A stretch of DNA of 64,000 bases from Capitulum mitella. Taxonomy: Eukaryota > Arthropoda > Thecostraca > Pollicipedomorpha > Pollicipedidae. The first letter of the stretch is position 1; each line of letters starts with the position of its first letter. Positions 34,831 to 45,908 of this stretch are shown piece after piece. The DNA lies in assembly GCA_030062745.1 (NCBI GenBank), contig CP099849.1, positions 17,111,307-17,175,306 of the forward strand, written 5' to 3'. Under the pieces are notes generated by a model. It was not told the origin of the DNA. It made no database searches and saw only the letters and a program-made list of their open reading frames with translations. Made by a program: the position numbers and the translations under genes.

Positions 34831-35696
34831 CTTGGGGAATAAAAAGCTGATTTTAATTGTTAGATGCAACCATAAGTGGCATCACTTACTGGAAACGTGA
34901 ATTGTAAGGCAACCAGTGTATTTTTATCGTTGTACTTTGCACAAAGGTTTTTTCATATCCTTCCGCGTAAATTACATGTTTTCAGGCGAAGGGTACCGTT
35001 GAAATACAACGTGCAAATTCATACGGAACTCCTGCATTACAAAAACTCATACTGTTAACGAGTCAAAAGTATTAAATAGTGCTTAACCCAACGAGCCCAA
35101 CTTGTAAGTACATATTTTTGCGTTTTTTCTCAGTCGTGGGAGCATTACCAAATACCACTGGTTCCAATGTTATGTGATTCGTAATGCAATATAGTTCTTG
35201 TATGCAAAAAGTCGTTTCAATAATAAATAGAAAACTGACCCAATCACGGGAGCAATTGTTGGCAACTAACAACGACTTCCTAGCATCTTGTAAGTGCAAC
35301 AAAGCTGTCTCCATCCTATATGCACTCTGCTTTGGTGATACCAACATCACCGTGTTTGTGATTGAAATCCTAAGTTCGGGCCGTACTGTGAATCAGTGCT
35401 TATACATTGGTTTGAGTGGTTTACGTGGTGTGGGTCTGGCAGAGCTTGGAATCGCTTGTCTTTTTGTTTTATAACTGCACGTCCTGTCATTATGTACCCA
35501 ACAGTTGGAGAGGTCGGTGCAAAAATACTACTTACTCGTTCCAACGTTAAGAAAACGCTGAACGCGGACATGTAGGTATATGCCGTATTCAGCCTAACGG
35601 AACTGTCATATGTAGATTCCTGTGGATGGAAATGGGTTTAGCGTTTGGTATTGTCCGGATCCTATAGACGACGATGGTGAACTGCGTGTGTATATA
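34831..35696. other. Nothing recognised
   Basis: AT-rich sequence with no supported feature. Confidence 0.35.
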
Positions 35697-36136
35697 GCAA
35701 CATGCAGGGACGTAGTCAGGGGGCATGGGGCCATGCCCCCCCCCCCCCGAGCCAAGCGGTCCACACTAGATAGGTATACAGCGATTTTACAAGAACGCGA
35801 AATAGTGATCATATATACGTTGCGAAAGCAGACATGATATGTTGTGCTGAGCGTTAAACATGAGAAAGTTGCATAAAATTGCAGCCTATCCTATAAATTT
35901 TACTAATTTTGTAATAAAATATATAATGATGATATAATAATATAATAATGGCGATATAATCATAATGAGTAACAAAATGTAATAAAGAAAAAATGCTAGT
36001 AAAAATCTTACAAATTAAAAAAAAAATAGAACAAAATGCGGCATCCTATAAATATCATATGCCAGTAGCATATGGTACCATTTAACATTTGCCCCCCTCC
36101 CTCGAGAAAAATCTTGGTAGCGTGCCTGGGAACATG
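35697..36136 (+). mobile_element. Short hAT-type element with target duplication
   Basis: Element 35,705-36,128 (424 bp). It starts CAGGGACGTAG and ends GTAGCGTGCCTG, like the 1.5 kb elements of the array, with the same C-run and the CATATGCC(A)GTAGCATATG block near the right end. It is flanked by GCAACATG (35,697-35,704) and GGAACATG (36,129-36,136), 7 of 8 matching. An AT-rich stretch (about 35,905-36,030) fills the middle. Confidence 0.8.
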
Positions 36137-36700
36137 CGGTATTTCATCTTCATTCGGAATAAAATGTCTACCTCCTAGCTCTTATCGTTGCAAAAAGAAA
36201 TCAAGAATCTACTCGGGTTTACCCCGCCTCACTTAGTCGTTTTAATACGCATCCTCGTCATCGCTTGCCGGCGTTTAAAGCAAACGTTTACGGTATCAAG
36301 GGCCAGTTGCAACTCAAAACAAAATTAAATTTGTTGTCGTCATCCAATAGGAAAGTTAAAAACAGCTGAGGGCAGTGTGGAAAATTAAAAATATCTTAAG
36401 GTTATCCTTAAGTATCGACATGTTACATCAAAATGCTTTCATCGCTGTGCCGCCTATAGGAAACATGGAGCCAGCCAGTGATCGTGCGGTTTAGACCGAA
36501 CGGATTTTCTGCAGCGTGTTGCAACCTCTGTCACCGGCAGTTTCAGTTTTGATGCCTGGACATGTCCTGCCATCTTCTGCGTGCGCCACCCCGACTTTGA
36601 CATTCGTCTCGGCGCCTCTTTTCAAGCAAACGCCCGCTGCATATGCCGATGTTTATTGCAACAGCTCTCGGCAGACACTCCGGCGTAACACAGCGCCCGT
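36137..36700. other. Nothing recognised
   Basis: No supported feature. Confidence 0.35.
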
Positions 36701-37260
36701 TAATATTAAACAGCGCAGAGTCTGCCGCGACCGCGGCAGGCCCGGCTCCAGGGGCCTGGCCGCTGCGACGCCAAACGAAACCCACATTTGAGCAGCCAAC
36801 GACGACACTGAAGCCAAATCATACAAACACCGAGCGCACACGCAGTCGCACAGTGGCACGCTACAACACACCGGGACCCATCGCGCGCGCGCGCACCGCC
36901 CCGTCCGTTCGACCTGGGCCCTGGGGACTGCTTGGAACGGCGTACATCTCCGCATCGCTGACCGCCGCCCCGTCGTCGGTGGGCGTTTCCCGGAAGCGGA
37001 GCTCGAGCGGGGGAGGAGCTGGGCCGCGGACAAAATGCCGGAGGCGATTTTCCCGCGCGCCTGTAGACTGAACGGTCAAAAGCGACCGAGGACGCAGCCG
37101 TGCCGTGGGGCCGGTGCAAAAAGAGAGTTCGTCGCAAGGTGTGGCGATTCTGTGTGGAAGGTCGGCGCGCTGCCCGCGCCGAATTCGATCACTAACGCCG
37201 TGGCGTGAGCTGGCCGTTTCTGCGCGGCTCGATGCACGGGGGAACGCCGCCTGGTTCGCC

Positions 37261-37409
37261 TTACTGTGTCGAGTAGCTGGATACCGAGTACGAGATGATG
37301 CCATTGTAGTAGGTGCTGATTGGCGTTCCGCTGCTGACGTCATAGTTGGGCGTGACCGGGTAGAACATGGCCTTCTTGTACAGGTTCGCGGGCGGCAGGC
37401 CGAAGATAC
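37261..37409 (-). CDS. Candidate terminal coding exon, unknown gene
   Basis: The minus strand reads about 49 residues ending in TAA (37,263-37,261). Segments are GIFGLPPANLYKKAMFYPV, then TPNYDVSSGTPISTYY and NGIISYSVSSYSTQ. About four fifths of codons end in C or G, and the composition is rich in Tyr, Ser and Thr. Upstream in the same frame a stop lies 4-5 codons away. An acceptor CCGCCAG with a pyrimidine tract and a CTAAC branch-like motif sits exactly at the frame's start. Together these argue for a spliced last exon within a CpG-rich region (36,700-37,600). I cannot name the protein, and upstream exons are not identified. Confidence 0.45.
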
Positions 37410-37599
37410 CTGGCGGGTGACGTCACGCGTTAGGGGGAAGCCACGCGGCTGGCACGTGCCGACTGGCGCCATCGCTGTGACTCAGCGGGCGACGGGGTGG
37501 CGGCATTACCCCGCTGTGCACTCAGTGCGGGTCTACAGCTGGGCAAAGCTCTCGTCGCGTGTAGGTGTCGCTGCGTGTAGCGAGTGGAAATAGCTGGAG

Positions 37600-39140
37600 T
37601 GCTTTGCTCCAATAAGTTCCAGCAGTTCTGTGTTTGGGCATGGCTGAAGAGCTGAGGAGACAGCGCACACAGCGCAGGCGATTTAACGTTGTGTGTAAAA
37701 GAGGCGGGTCTGCCTTACATTATCCGGCTGAAAATCCCGTTTCAGGCCCATATTTTTTCGCACAGCCTTATAGACGTAACAAGGTGGTAGAAATAACGGT
37801 TGGTGCTGCCTTCCAGTGAAGCTGGGGATGCACCTCAATCTGCACTTTAATTCCACCCATGGTCGCCGCGCAAATAGCATGGCCAAATAAAAACCTAATC
37901 TATATTCCCACGCTGTTATCTGAGTGGATGTGATTCATGATTGTCGTGGAGAACTTAATAGTTTTGCAATATTTTGCATATATTCTGGCACATTTGTGTG
38001 AGGCATTAGATGACAGCGGGAAGAAAAAAATGATTTGTCAAATTGCAGACCACAACGTTTCATCATGAAATCCATCGATTCGTTTCCAGACTTAGTTCCC
38101 AAAAATCATCGTTTTTGTCGCATTGTTTCAAGGGCAAAATGTTTCCAATGAAGGCCTATGACACACGTCACGTTCACCATCCCGCGTTGTAGCCATAGGG
38201 AAATGTTTTCTCTTATTTGCGTTACGTGGTTCCGTGCGGCGCATCTGACTCACGCGTTCAGACAGACAATAGTGATTTACAGCTCTCTGAGCGGCCCCCG
38301 CAAAGCGCCGGCGACGGCGGCGGCGGCGGCAGCCCGTCCCGAGCCGGGTACGGCGTGCGATGGCAGCGTGCGAGTGGATTTGTCGCTGACGATGCTCATA
38401 CAGGTCGTGCCAGGTTCATTTAGCGATGCGTGTCATGGGCTAGGTTTTACCTAGCCCCGATATTTCATGGGTGGGCTGGATCAAGACAATCTTACGTGAA
38501 TTTATATTTTGGTCTGAGTGACATTTTCACAGCATGATGCTCCTTCAGATGGCAAATGATCTTTCTACATTTTTGTGATAATTTCCTTGGCTTTAGCCTC
38601 TTACTGTATTACTTTACTCGCCAAGCTACTAGGTTTACTTAACCTTTACACATATTTACAAGTATCTGTTCACATACACTTTTTCATGTATCTGCACATT
38701 AGAAGACTCTGCCATGTCCCGGCACGGGTCTTGCGAGCTCGCAGGCTGCGAGCGACAGAGACGGCGCGGGTATTTCAGGAGCAGCCGGAATGTCTGCAGT
38801 AAACAGACGCTCGCATCCGCGATGAGCTGTTCGACGGGCACGGATTTTGCGAAGCCGCGAGAGAACCATTGCCGCCGCGCGCTGGGCGGGCGCATCCTGG
38901 AACAATGCATCAGTCTATCCTCTCCCCAGGCACCCCAATTAAACGCTCACGCGCCGCCCGTAAACTGTTGAGAAATCTGGTAAACCAGCTAAATCCGAGG
39001 GCGTCCGGCTACCGCGTCCGGCCGGGCGGGCGGCCAATGCTGCCTGACACCGCTCGCCGTCCGATCCGCCCAGGACTTGACGGCCCTAACCGACTGTCGC
39101 ATCTGGCGACTCCACTGGCATCGCAGACTACTGGAGGCAT
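37600..39140. other. Unassigned, partly GC-rich
   Basis: CpG-rich patches at 38,280-38,380 and 38,720-39,120 have open frames on both strands. No exon is convincing. Confidence 0.35.
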
Positions 39141-39146
39141 TGTTTG

Positions 39147-39210
39147 AGAGAGAGAGAGAGAGAGAGAGAACCCAACTCCACATCAGAGACATACTGATGT
39201 GGAGTTGGGT
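39147..39210. repeat. AG run next to a perfect 17-bp hairpin
   Basis: (GA)n at about 39,147-39,168 is followed directly by ACCCAACTCCACATCAG (39,170-39,186), a 7-base loop, and the exact reverse complement (39,194-39,210). The pairing is perfect. The function is unknown. Confidence 0.8.
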
Positions 39211-39402
39211 ACAATGGAACTAACGGTTGTCAGTGTTAGCATACCGCCCCTGAAAAATGTTGCAGCTCTTTCTGAAGTTCGTCACTGAAGTTTGGATTTG
39301 AAAATCAGGTAATTGTATAATGTACAAATAACGGTTTTCGGGGTAGTCAGAGGTAAAGAAATTATGGCAGTGGCATTGATCTCGTGCTTCTAAAAGGCCG
39401 AC

Positions 39403-40252
39403 TTTTTCGGAAATTGACGGAATATTTCATAACATTTTTAGTGTGGAGTGAAACAGACATCTAGTTACTGTCCATGGGCAAAGTATCAATGATTTCCAGC
39501 CATTGACCTGAGGTCAGGTCACGAATAACTGTAGTGAGCCAAAATGTACCACCGTCAAAATTGGCGATGAATTACTCAGAATGGGTAGAAAATGGCAGAA
39601 CTAGCTTGCACAGACGTAAGTAATACCAGGAACCTCAAAACGTTTGAAAAAGTAGCATATTTTGGAAATAAACAGGCTCTCGCGAATAAAGCTCGGCAAA
39701 TTGTGTAGATTGGTAACTAATGAATTTTTCAAAAATTTAAGCATGAAAAACCATCACAAGAACCACCAAGATCAATAAAATATACATACATCGTCTTTTT
39801 TCGCGAAAATAAAGGAACGGTAAAATTAGTTCCCGTCAATTTGTCACTGCATACGGCAGCAGCGCACGTCTACAGCTGTGTCTTTAATTCAACGTTTCGG
39901 CGTATATATTGAATAGATCTGGGAAATTAGACGTGTATCGGCATCCGCGGACCTTTACTTAAGCGATGGTGCCTTTACCTATGCGTTTTTAGTCACAGCC
40001 CTTAAGATTCAGGCCGTTTCTAGGTCTCATGCAGACGGCTATGAGAAAACATATATAGGGCGTAAATTGCTTACATATTTTCTAAAACTAAAAATGAGGC
40101 CAGTTTCGAGCTCTACTCGTCACAAGCTTTCCAACGGTATGCTTATTTTTATCGTGCGACCAACCGTTCGTGAGTTAGAGAGGGGGCGGCCAACTGCCCC
40201 CCCCCCCCAGTCAGGCGTGATCGTGGTCGACCGACGGTCGTGTGCGGGTTAA
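39403..40252 (-). mobile_element. Truncated TTAA element, third copy
   Basis: Matches the 30,934-32,150 copy from its internal TTTTTCGGAAATTGACGG block to the GCGGG end at 40,248, followed by TTAA (40,249-40,252). The left part is missing. The flank on the right is the tail of a hAT-type element (ending about 40,380), so this element inserted into a TTAA within that repeat. Confidence 0.8.
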
Positions 40253-40380
40253 ATATGAGATAAATTGCCTAAACTTGCTGCCTTTTTTGTAAATTTCGTC
40301 ATATGCCTGGAGCATATGACAAAATTTGACATTTGGCCGCCCCCCGAGGAAAATCCTGGCTATCTGCTTGGTCTTGTGTA
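40253..40380 (+). mobile_element. Right end of a hAT-type element
   Basis: The ATATGAGATAAATTGCC, CATATGCC..GAGCATATG and GAGGAAAATCCTGGCTA blocks match the right end of the array's 1.5 kb element. Confidence 0.7.
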
Positions 40381-40383
40381 ATG

Positions 40384-40623
40384 TTAAGCTGCATTTTTGT
40401 GAATTGAAAGTTGTGAATGACAGCAGCTTCTCGGTGTCCTTGGCGCCCGCGCTAAGCACTCGGACGTGCTTTGGTGCCTGGTGACCGTGAATCGTTTGTG
40501 CTGCAGGTGGTGCTGTAATGTTTTTGTGAGTGTAAACGCCGATTCCCTGGCAATGTCGCGCGTGGAGTCCGTGTAAGTGCCGACGACGAAAGAGCCGTCC
40601 TCAGCGTCGATAGGATACGACAT
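40384..40623 (-). CDS. Hypothetical 79-aa frame
   Basis: Starts at an ATG at 40,623 and ends at a stop at 40,384. The first 50 residues have protein-like composition (MSYPIDAEDGSFVVGTYTDS, then IARESAFTLTKTLQHHLQH) and mostly C/G third positions. The 3' end overlaps no known repeat but lies next to the hAT remnant. It may be a first exon or part of a transposon gene. Not recognised. Confidence 0.25.
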   Translation of the reverse strand: MSYPIDAEDGSFVVGTYTDSTRDIARESAFTLTKTLQHHLQHKRFTVTRHQSTSECLARAPRTPRSCCHSQLSIHKNAA

Positions 40624-43396
40624 AGTTTAGGAGAAAAGGGGGTAGGGAAAGGGTAAAGGAAGGGGGGGGGGGCCCCGAAAAAGGAAAGACCGGTTTTGTT
40701 GACCCCTCGGCCCAGGCGTTAGCCCAGGGGCCTTCCTGCCCTGGCCGCAATAGCCCCGAGCAGGAGGGCTTACACCGTAACGTTTCAGCCGGTTTTGTTA
40801 GTTATAGAAAAGAGAGAGAAGAAGAGGAATAGGTTGGGGAGGATACGCAGCCACTCCGAGCTAGCTTACTGCAACAGGACGCCCTGGGAACGCGCCCCAC
40901 AGGTGCCTCTTCTCTTCTGTCTTCCTGTCTTCTGCCGCTGCTGCTGCTTCTCTTGTACCGGGGACCCTTCCTCTTCAGCTTCTGGCGAGCGACTGCAATG
41001 ATGCGACAGCTTAAAAATGTTAATTTGTATTCCTTTCACAATGACCTGTCGAACGTTGCTTGGAGGCCAGCGGTTTTGTCAAAGTCTCTTTCTGACCAAC
41101 GGAAATGTTTCTGTGGTCTTCTCAAGCTTACACTGGATCGGCACGCGTGCCCCCTCTCTCACCGGAATTCGCACTCCCTCTGCGCCACATGTTTCGTCAG
41201 CCGCCAGAGACTTCTGGCCCCCCGTCGCCGTGTCTTGAGCACCTCGGGTCCGAGGAACACCGGGCGCTGAACCGTTTGGCACGCTCGCCGTACGGCGTCC
41301 AGGCGTACCCAGTTCATTCGTTAACGGTAACCAGGGAAGTAGTCAGGATTTGTCACAGAAAGGGGCCAGAACAAACACAACCCCCTCAAGGCCGAAAACT
41401 AATATGTCCAAACTTCAAAGATTTTGGACATATTAGTTTCGAATTCCGGAAATTTGCATTTATGTTCATCTTTACTGCGAAAAGAAACCCCAAACTTTTA
41501 ACCCCAATTGGCGGGCCATGGCTTTCTTGGCCCTGCCTTGGCTACGTGTAGCAGAGTTTTCTGCTTGACGTGATAGTTTGACTATTGGCGACTTCGTTTG
41601 TGCCAATATTCCTCTTCTTCAGTACTTCTATTTCCACAAATTCTCCCTGCCGATTCGTCGTTTATTCGTTAGACACACAGAGCTTCCACTTTTCCCACCT
41701 ATATTCTTGACGTCAAACACTGACCACTCACAGACTAGCACTTCACTACGTCACGAGTGCCACGAGGCCTACCACATGTTTAGCCGACAAACACCTAGAT
41801 AGCTAGATAGATACTGAGCGAAAACCGGCCCTGCTTATATACGACCTACGAACGGAAATGATGAAAGGGGATGGTGCAATTATGATACCATAAACAACCA
41901 ATCAGGAGGTGTTTTGCAAACCGGATATTCTGGAAAGAATAGACCTCAGCCAATGAACAGGCGTGAGAACGCACGGAATTCAAAGAACTGGCTGGGTGTA
42001 GAGGGGATGCAAGAGCTCAAAAGTTTCCGCGGGTGTAAGCTATTATAAGGTTAGAAAAAGGAAGTATCGTTTAACTTCACAGATATGATTCACTGCGGCA
42101 CGATTGATGTACCTGGGCGTTAATGCGTTCCCTTAAAACTGCGGGGCTCATTGTAAACCAGTCAATGTTCACTGGCGGATCCCGGGAGGGGCCATCTCGG
42201 CCGTGGTCGCCCCCAACCGCGGTCAGCGGGGGGGGGGGCAAATGGTCATTTGCCGACCAAAAAAGGCATGGGTATTTCTACTCAACCAGAGTTTAAAGTT
42301 GCTGGAACAACGAATCCAGCCCATGGCCATGGGCTTCCACCCCTCCTTCCCCGTTCGACGACCTACCGTATACTCAGCCGCTGAAGCATACAAACCGAAC
42401 TCACGGACGGCATCTTCCCCCCCCCCCCCCCCTTCCCGATCAATGACTCCGCTGATCTACCATCCATATCCAGGAAACTCTGGCTTGCCTCCCCCCCCAA
42501 AAAAAAACGGAGGCGCTGTATCCGCCCCTGTAAATGTTCTATAATTATCATTCATAAAGGCGGTACACGGTGTGAAGGGCTGATGGTCTCACGGCTGCTC
42601 ATCAGGTTTTCCGTGAGACGCGTCACTGGTCTCACTGGAACACGTCGCGACGCGTTTTGACGCGCATGCAGCATTTCGCGCTAGCGAACTTGAATCGGCG
42701 GCATTAAACGAGCAGTTGATTTTCATTGGTGGTTGTGATGGATGTGGTTGAGTGAGGTGGTCGGCTTGATGTGGTTGTGGGATGAGGTTAGGCATGCCAA
42801 GCTCAACCAAGTGTGCAGTGGGATCTTCCGACGAGTATGAAAGTGGATGCTAATGTGCTTGACACGAAGATGTTTTTTCATGAAGATGTATTTCTCATTT
42901 TAGTTCTGTCATGGCTAACTACAGGAATTACAAGAAATGCAAGAAATGCAGGCAATTCGACAGTTGTCTTACCAGCATTATACAGTGATCTGACAGTTAA
43001 GGAAGCCCAGAGTGCATCGTACTGGCACGCTGGACGAAAGGTAACACGTTGAGGAAAGCTATAAACTGGGGGCGGATGGTTAGACATTACTAGCGCGAAA
43101 ACACAGGCTGGCGATTCCTTATTTCTGCGTCTCTGACATCGCACCGGGGGCGGTAATTCCTTATTTGTGTGGCTCTGGCATAACACTCCCGTGATTACTT
43201 GTAGTTGTTCCTTACGACAGTAACGGTGCCACCACTCGACGGCTGTCGCCAGCTCAGCGTCGTTTGGGTTCGGCCTCGTTTTGCCCAAATACATTTAAAA
43301 GTATGATTTTTTTCTTTCTAGATCCACGGTTTTAAAGGACACCGAAACCTGAAGGCGGGATATTTTAAGAATGGCGTTCGACATTGAGATTATTCT
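40624..43396. other. Unassigned region with hairpin and G/C runs
   Basis: A 17-bp perfect hairpin (AAACTAATATGTCCAAA, 10-base loop, reverse complement) lies at 41,396-41,439. A TATATAC motif near 41,836 and long G and C runs at 42,228-42,238 and 42,418-42,432 resemble pieces of hAT-type ends. No gene is supported. Confidence 0.45.
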
Positions 43397-43739
43397 CACT
43401 GTGAAAAAGTAAGAACCGTACTCGCTCTGAGAGACCGGTAGAGATTCTGATCTTCCATAATTAAATCGCACCAAGCGTTTCCAGCATTCCGGGGTGACTT
43501 ATTTGAAAACGTTTTCACTCGAGACTGGCACGTGGTCTCAAGTGAAACCACCTTTAACAGGTTTCGCCTGTCGCCTGAAACCAGGCGGTTTCACATGAGA
43601 CCATGTACCAGTGTCGAGCGAAACCGTTCTCAAATGAGTCCTCCCAGGGTATGAAAACGTGTGGTCTGACTGGAATAGGGAAAATGAAAATTCCTGCAGG
43701 TCTCTGAGACCGGCTACCGGTCCCACTTTTTTCTCAGTG
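43397..43739. mobile_element. Foldback miniature element
   Basis: The element is almost entirely one imperfect inverted repeat of about 343 bp, with ends CACTGTGAAAAAG and CTTTTTTCTCAGTG. The arms pair through GAGAGACCGGTAG, GACTTATTTGAAAACG, ACTCGAGACTGGCACGTGGTCTC and AGTGAAACC to a small inner palindrome near 43,558-43,585. No clear target duplication is seen. The superfamily is undecided. Confidence 0.7.
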
Positions 43740-43759
43740 CAGGCGCCGATTCGACACCT

Positions 43760-44660
43760 ACGTGTCGACGGTCATCTCGACTTCGACGGTCGCGAACTGA
43801 ACTGAATCATCTGCGTCGATTTGCGTCAAGCTCTGTGAGAAGGACCCAGCAAAAGTGGATATCATTTGCGGCAGTTCGTGGTTGACCGAACATGATGCAA
43901 CTGACTTCAAGTCATTTGCAAGTGCGAAATGATCCAAAACGATATTTTTACGCAATGTCTATCACTTAAACGCCTATTTCCCTCCCCAACAAATGCAGCA
44001 GGCCGCGGAGAATCACTGCTTGGCCAGGACGCCGGAGCACACCTCCGATTAGTTAGAGCGCAGCCATTGGAAAAGCTGCGGGCTCCTTCGGACAACCATT
44101 GCGGCGTATCCCAGCGGGCTTCAGCCGACAGCAGACGGTTTCGGACAAACACGGCCAGTGGGAAGCAACACGTGCCGCGCGAGACGCAGACCGCTCGCCG
44201 ATTGGATGTGGCCGCACGTTCCGGATGCACGATCAAACGGACGTGACCGCGCAAACAAGTCAGTCTTGCGTAGCCCGTGCAGTAAGAAACACGAAGACCA
44301 AACAACACAACGCATGTACGGAGAACGCGTGGCTCTGGCATAGCTGGCCTCCATTCTGGAAAATACGGCTATATGGTGTTGAACAAACAGCTTAAAACGG
44401 CTCTTGTCTCTCCCACCCTACTAAACCGTCCCATCGTCTGTAACGCGAGGTCAGCTGCAAAGTTCCAGTACCGGCTGCTTCTACTTACTGGATACATGGC
44501 AACAATGCAAAGTGGCAACGATTCATTGATGGTTAACGAGGTTAACTGAATGGAGTCCAGCGCCGCCAGGCCGTTCCCGTCTGGCTCCCACCCTCTACCC
44601 TGCCAGAGACGGGGTCCGCCAGGGCAGTCCGGCGGCTGGAGGTGCGAACAGGGCACGCTC
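43760..44660. other. Unassigned sequence
   Basis: No gene, RNA or repeat is supported. Several overlapping frames occur in the GC-rich part from 44,000 on. Confidence 0.35.
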
Positions 44661-44675
44661 CCTCACGCCCACTCA

Positions 44676-44945
44676 TCACACGCCATCCCTCGTCGCCGGG
44701 CGAGGGCCACTGGACAGGGGGAGATGCCCAGACCTCGGCCGGCGGCTGGGGGCCGAAGGCGGACGGGTCAGGCTGGACCGGCTGGTGACGCCACCTGGGC
44801 GCAGCTGTCCGCGGGCCCGCCGGCGGGACCGGCGCACCCGGACCGTCGAGTCCACTCGGACCGCCGTGGGCGTCTGGCGGTACCGCTCTGTGGCCTCCGA
44901 GAAAGAGGCTCCTTCGGGCGCCGTCATGCGATTGATCATAAACTG
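44676..44945 (-). CDS. Candidate coding exon, unknown gene
   Basis: Minus-strand frame with AQFMINRMTAPEGASFSE, then ATERYRQTPTAVRVDS, then an Arg/Ser/Pro-rich tail ending in a stop near 44,676. Nearly all codons end in C or G, and composition is protein-like at its start. A CTGCCCAG acceptor-like site precedes it. The overlapping frames are rich in Pro and Gly, as expected for shadows. It may belong with the frame at 45,259-45,456. No family is recognised. Confidence 0.35.
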   Translation of the reverse strand, partial: QFMINRMTAPEGASFSEATERYRQTPTAVRVDSTVRVRRSRRRARGQLRPGGVTSRSSLTRPPSAPSRRPRSGHLPLSSGPRPATRDGV

Positions 44946-45258
44946 GGCAGACCTCATCTGCCATGCGTGGTCGGGCGCGGAATGGAGGACAGTGGCTCGG
45001 CGAAGGTCAGCCCTAGGAGTGCTCCGCCCGCATGGCGACCGCGAGGGGCCAGACATCGCACGGAGTGGACTTCCTGCGGCGCTAAGACCACCGCAAGATG
45101 CTCTTAAGACTCCCACGACGCTACGTAGTGCATCGACGAGGCCGCGGGCCTTGTGCAGGGGCACAGGCGTGCAATGCACGGCCAAGGCCACCTATCTCCC
45201 CCCAGACTGATGGGGACTGAGGGCGCGGAGAAATCGCTGCTGAAAGCAGGCGCTGGGC

Positions 45259-45456
45259 TTAATCGGACGCCTCTGGCCATGGCTTCCGGTCTGCGGACGG
45301 CAGCCCGGCCGTGAGGGAGATCTCCGTGTCGCGCCGGCTGAACGCCGTGGAGCGGACGGCGAAATTCTCACGGGCGTCCTTGAGGTGGCCCACCACCACG
45401 GTGGCGCCTGGTGGCGGGCGGAAGCGGCGGCCGACATGTTGCAGTGAGGGGAACAT
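45259..45456 (-). CDS. Candidate coding exon, unknown gene
   Basis: Minus-strand frame of 65 residues ending in TAA at 45,259. Segments include GATVVVGHLKDARENFAV, then RSTAFSRRDTEISLTAGL and PSADRKPWPEASD. Third codon positions are almost all C or G. The first ATG is at 45,456, but an acceptor-like CCGCCACCAG just before GATVVV is an alternative start of the exon. It lies on the same strand and about 300 bp upstream of 44,945. Function unknown. Confidence 0.4.
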   Translation of the reverse strand: MFPSLQHVGRRFRPPPGATVVVGHLKDARENFAVRSTAFSRRDTEISLTAGLPSADRKPWPEASD

Positions 45457-45675
45457 AAGCCATGGTGTTCAGAAAGCAAACGAAAACCCGGCAAAGGTGC
45501 TAACCGCACCGAAAACCTGCGGCACCGGCAAATGAAAAGACACACATACACATATGCACACACAAAGAAAACACACTGAGAACTCACAGAAAACGCAAAG
45601 GTGCAGCCAGTACCGAAACCCTGCAGCGACAACAGATAATACTACTTTTCCACAACAAAAACAAAAACAAAAAAA

Positions 45676-45908
45676 ATGAGTTGATATTGTTAAGATCAGC
45701 ATGCTTCAAAGCCGTTCCCACATGGCTTTCTGGAAAGGCGTTTCTCGCAGGCCGGCGAAAACCGCACCATCTAGCAGCAGAATCCGGAACTACCAGGCCG
45801 ACGTGCAAAATCGGCCCGGGTGACTCAGCTGGCGTCCTTGGCGTGCTGCAGCGCCGCGGATGTGATGCACGGCCGGTGGCGCAACACCAGTTGGTGGCTG
45901 TCCGAGCG
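45676..45908 (+). pseudogene. Tetraspan leader, left half of split copy 4
   Basis: Matches the array leader (GTTGATATTGTTAAGATCA, GCGTTCCCACATGGCTT, GGCCGGCGAAAACCGC, GCACGGCCGGTGG, TGGTGGCTGTC). Between ATGGCTT and GGAAAGGCG there is no 1.5 kb hAT element, so it preserves the empty site. It breaks at GTCCGAGCG, a few bases before the coding start region, where the next insertion begins. The TATA-like motif is absent. Confidence 0.75.

Noticed and set aside
41520-41990. LTR of a retrotransposon (TATATAC near 41,836)
   Set aside because: No second LTR, primer-binding site or gag-pol frame is visible in the window.
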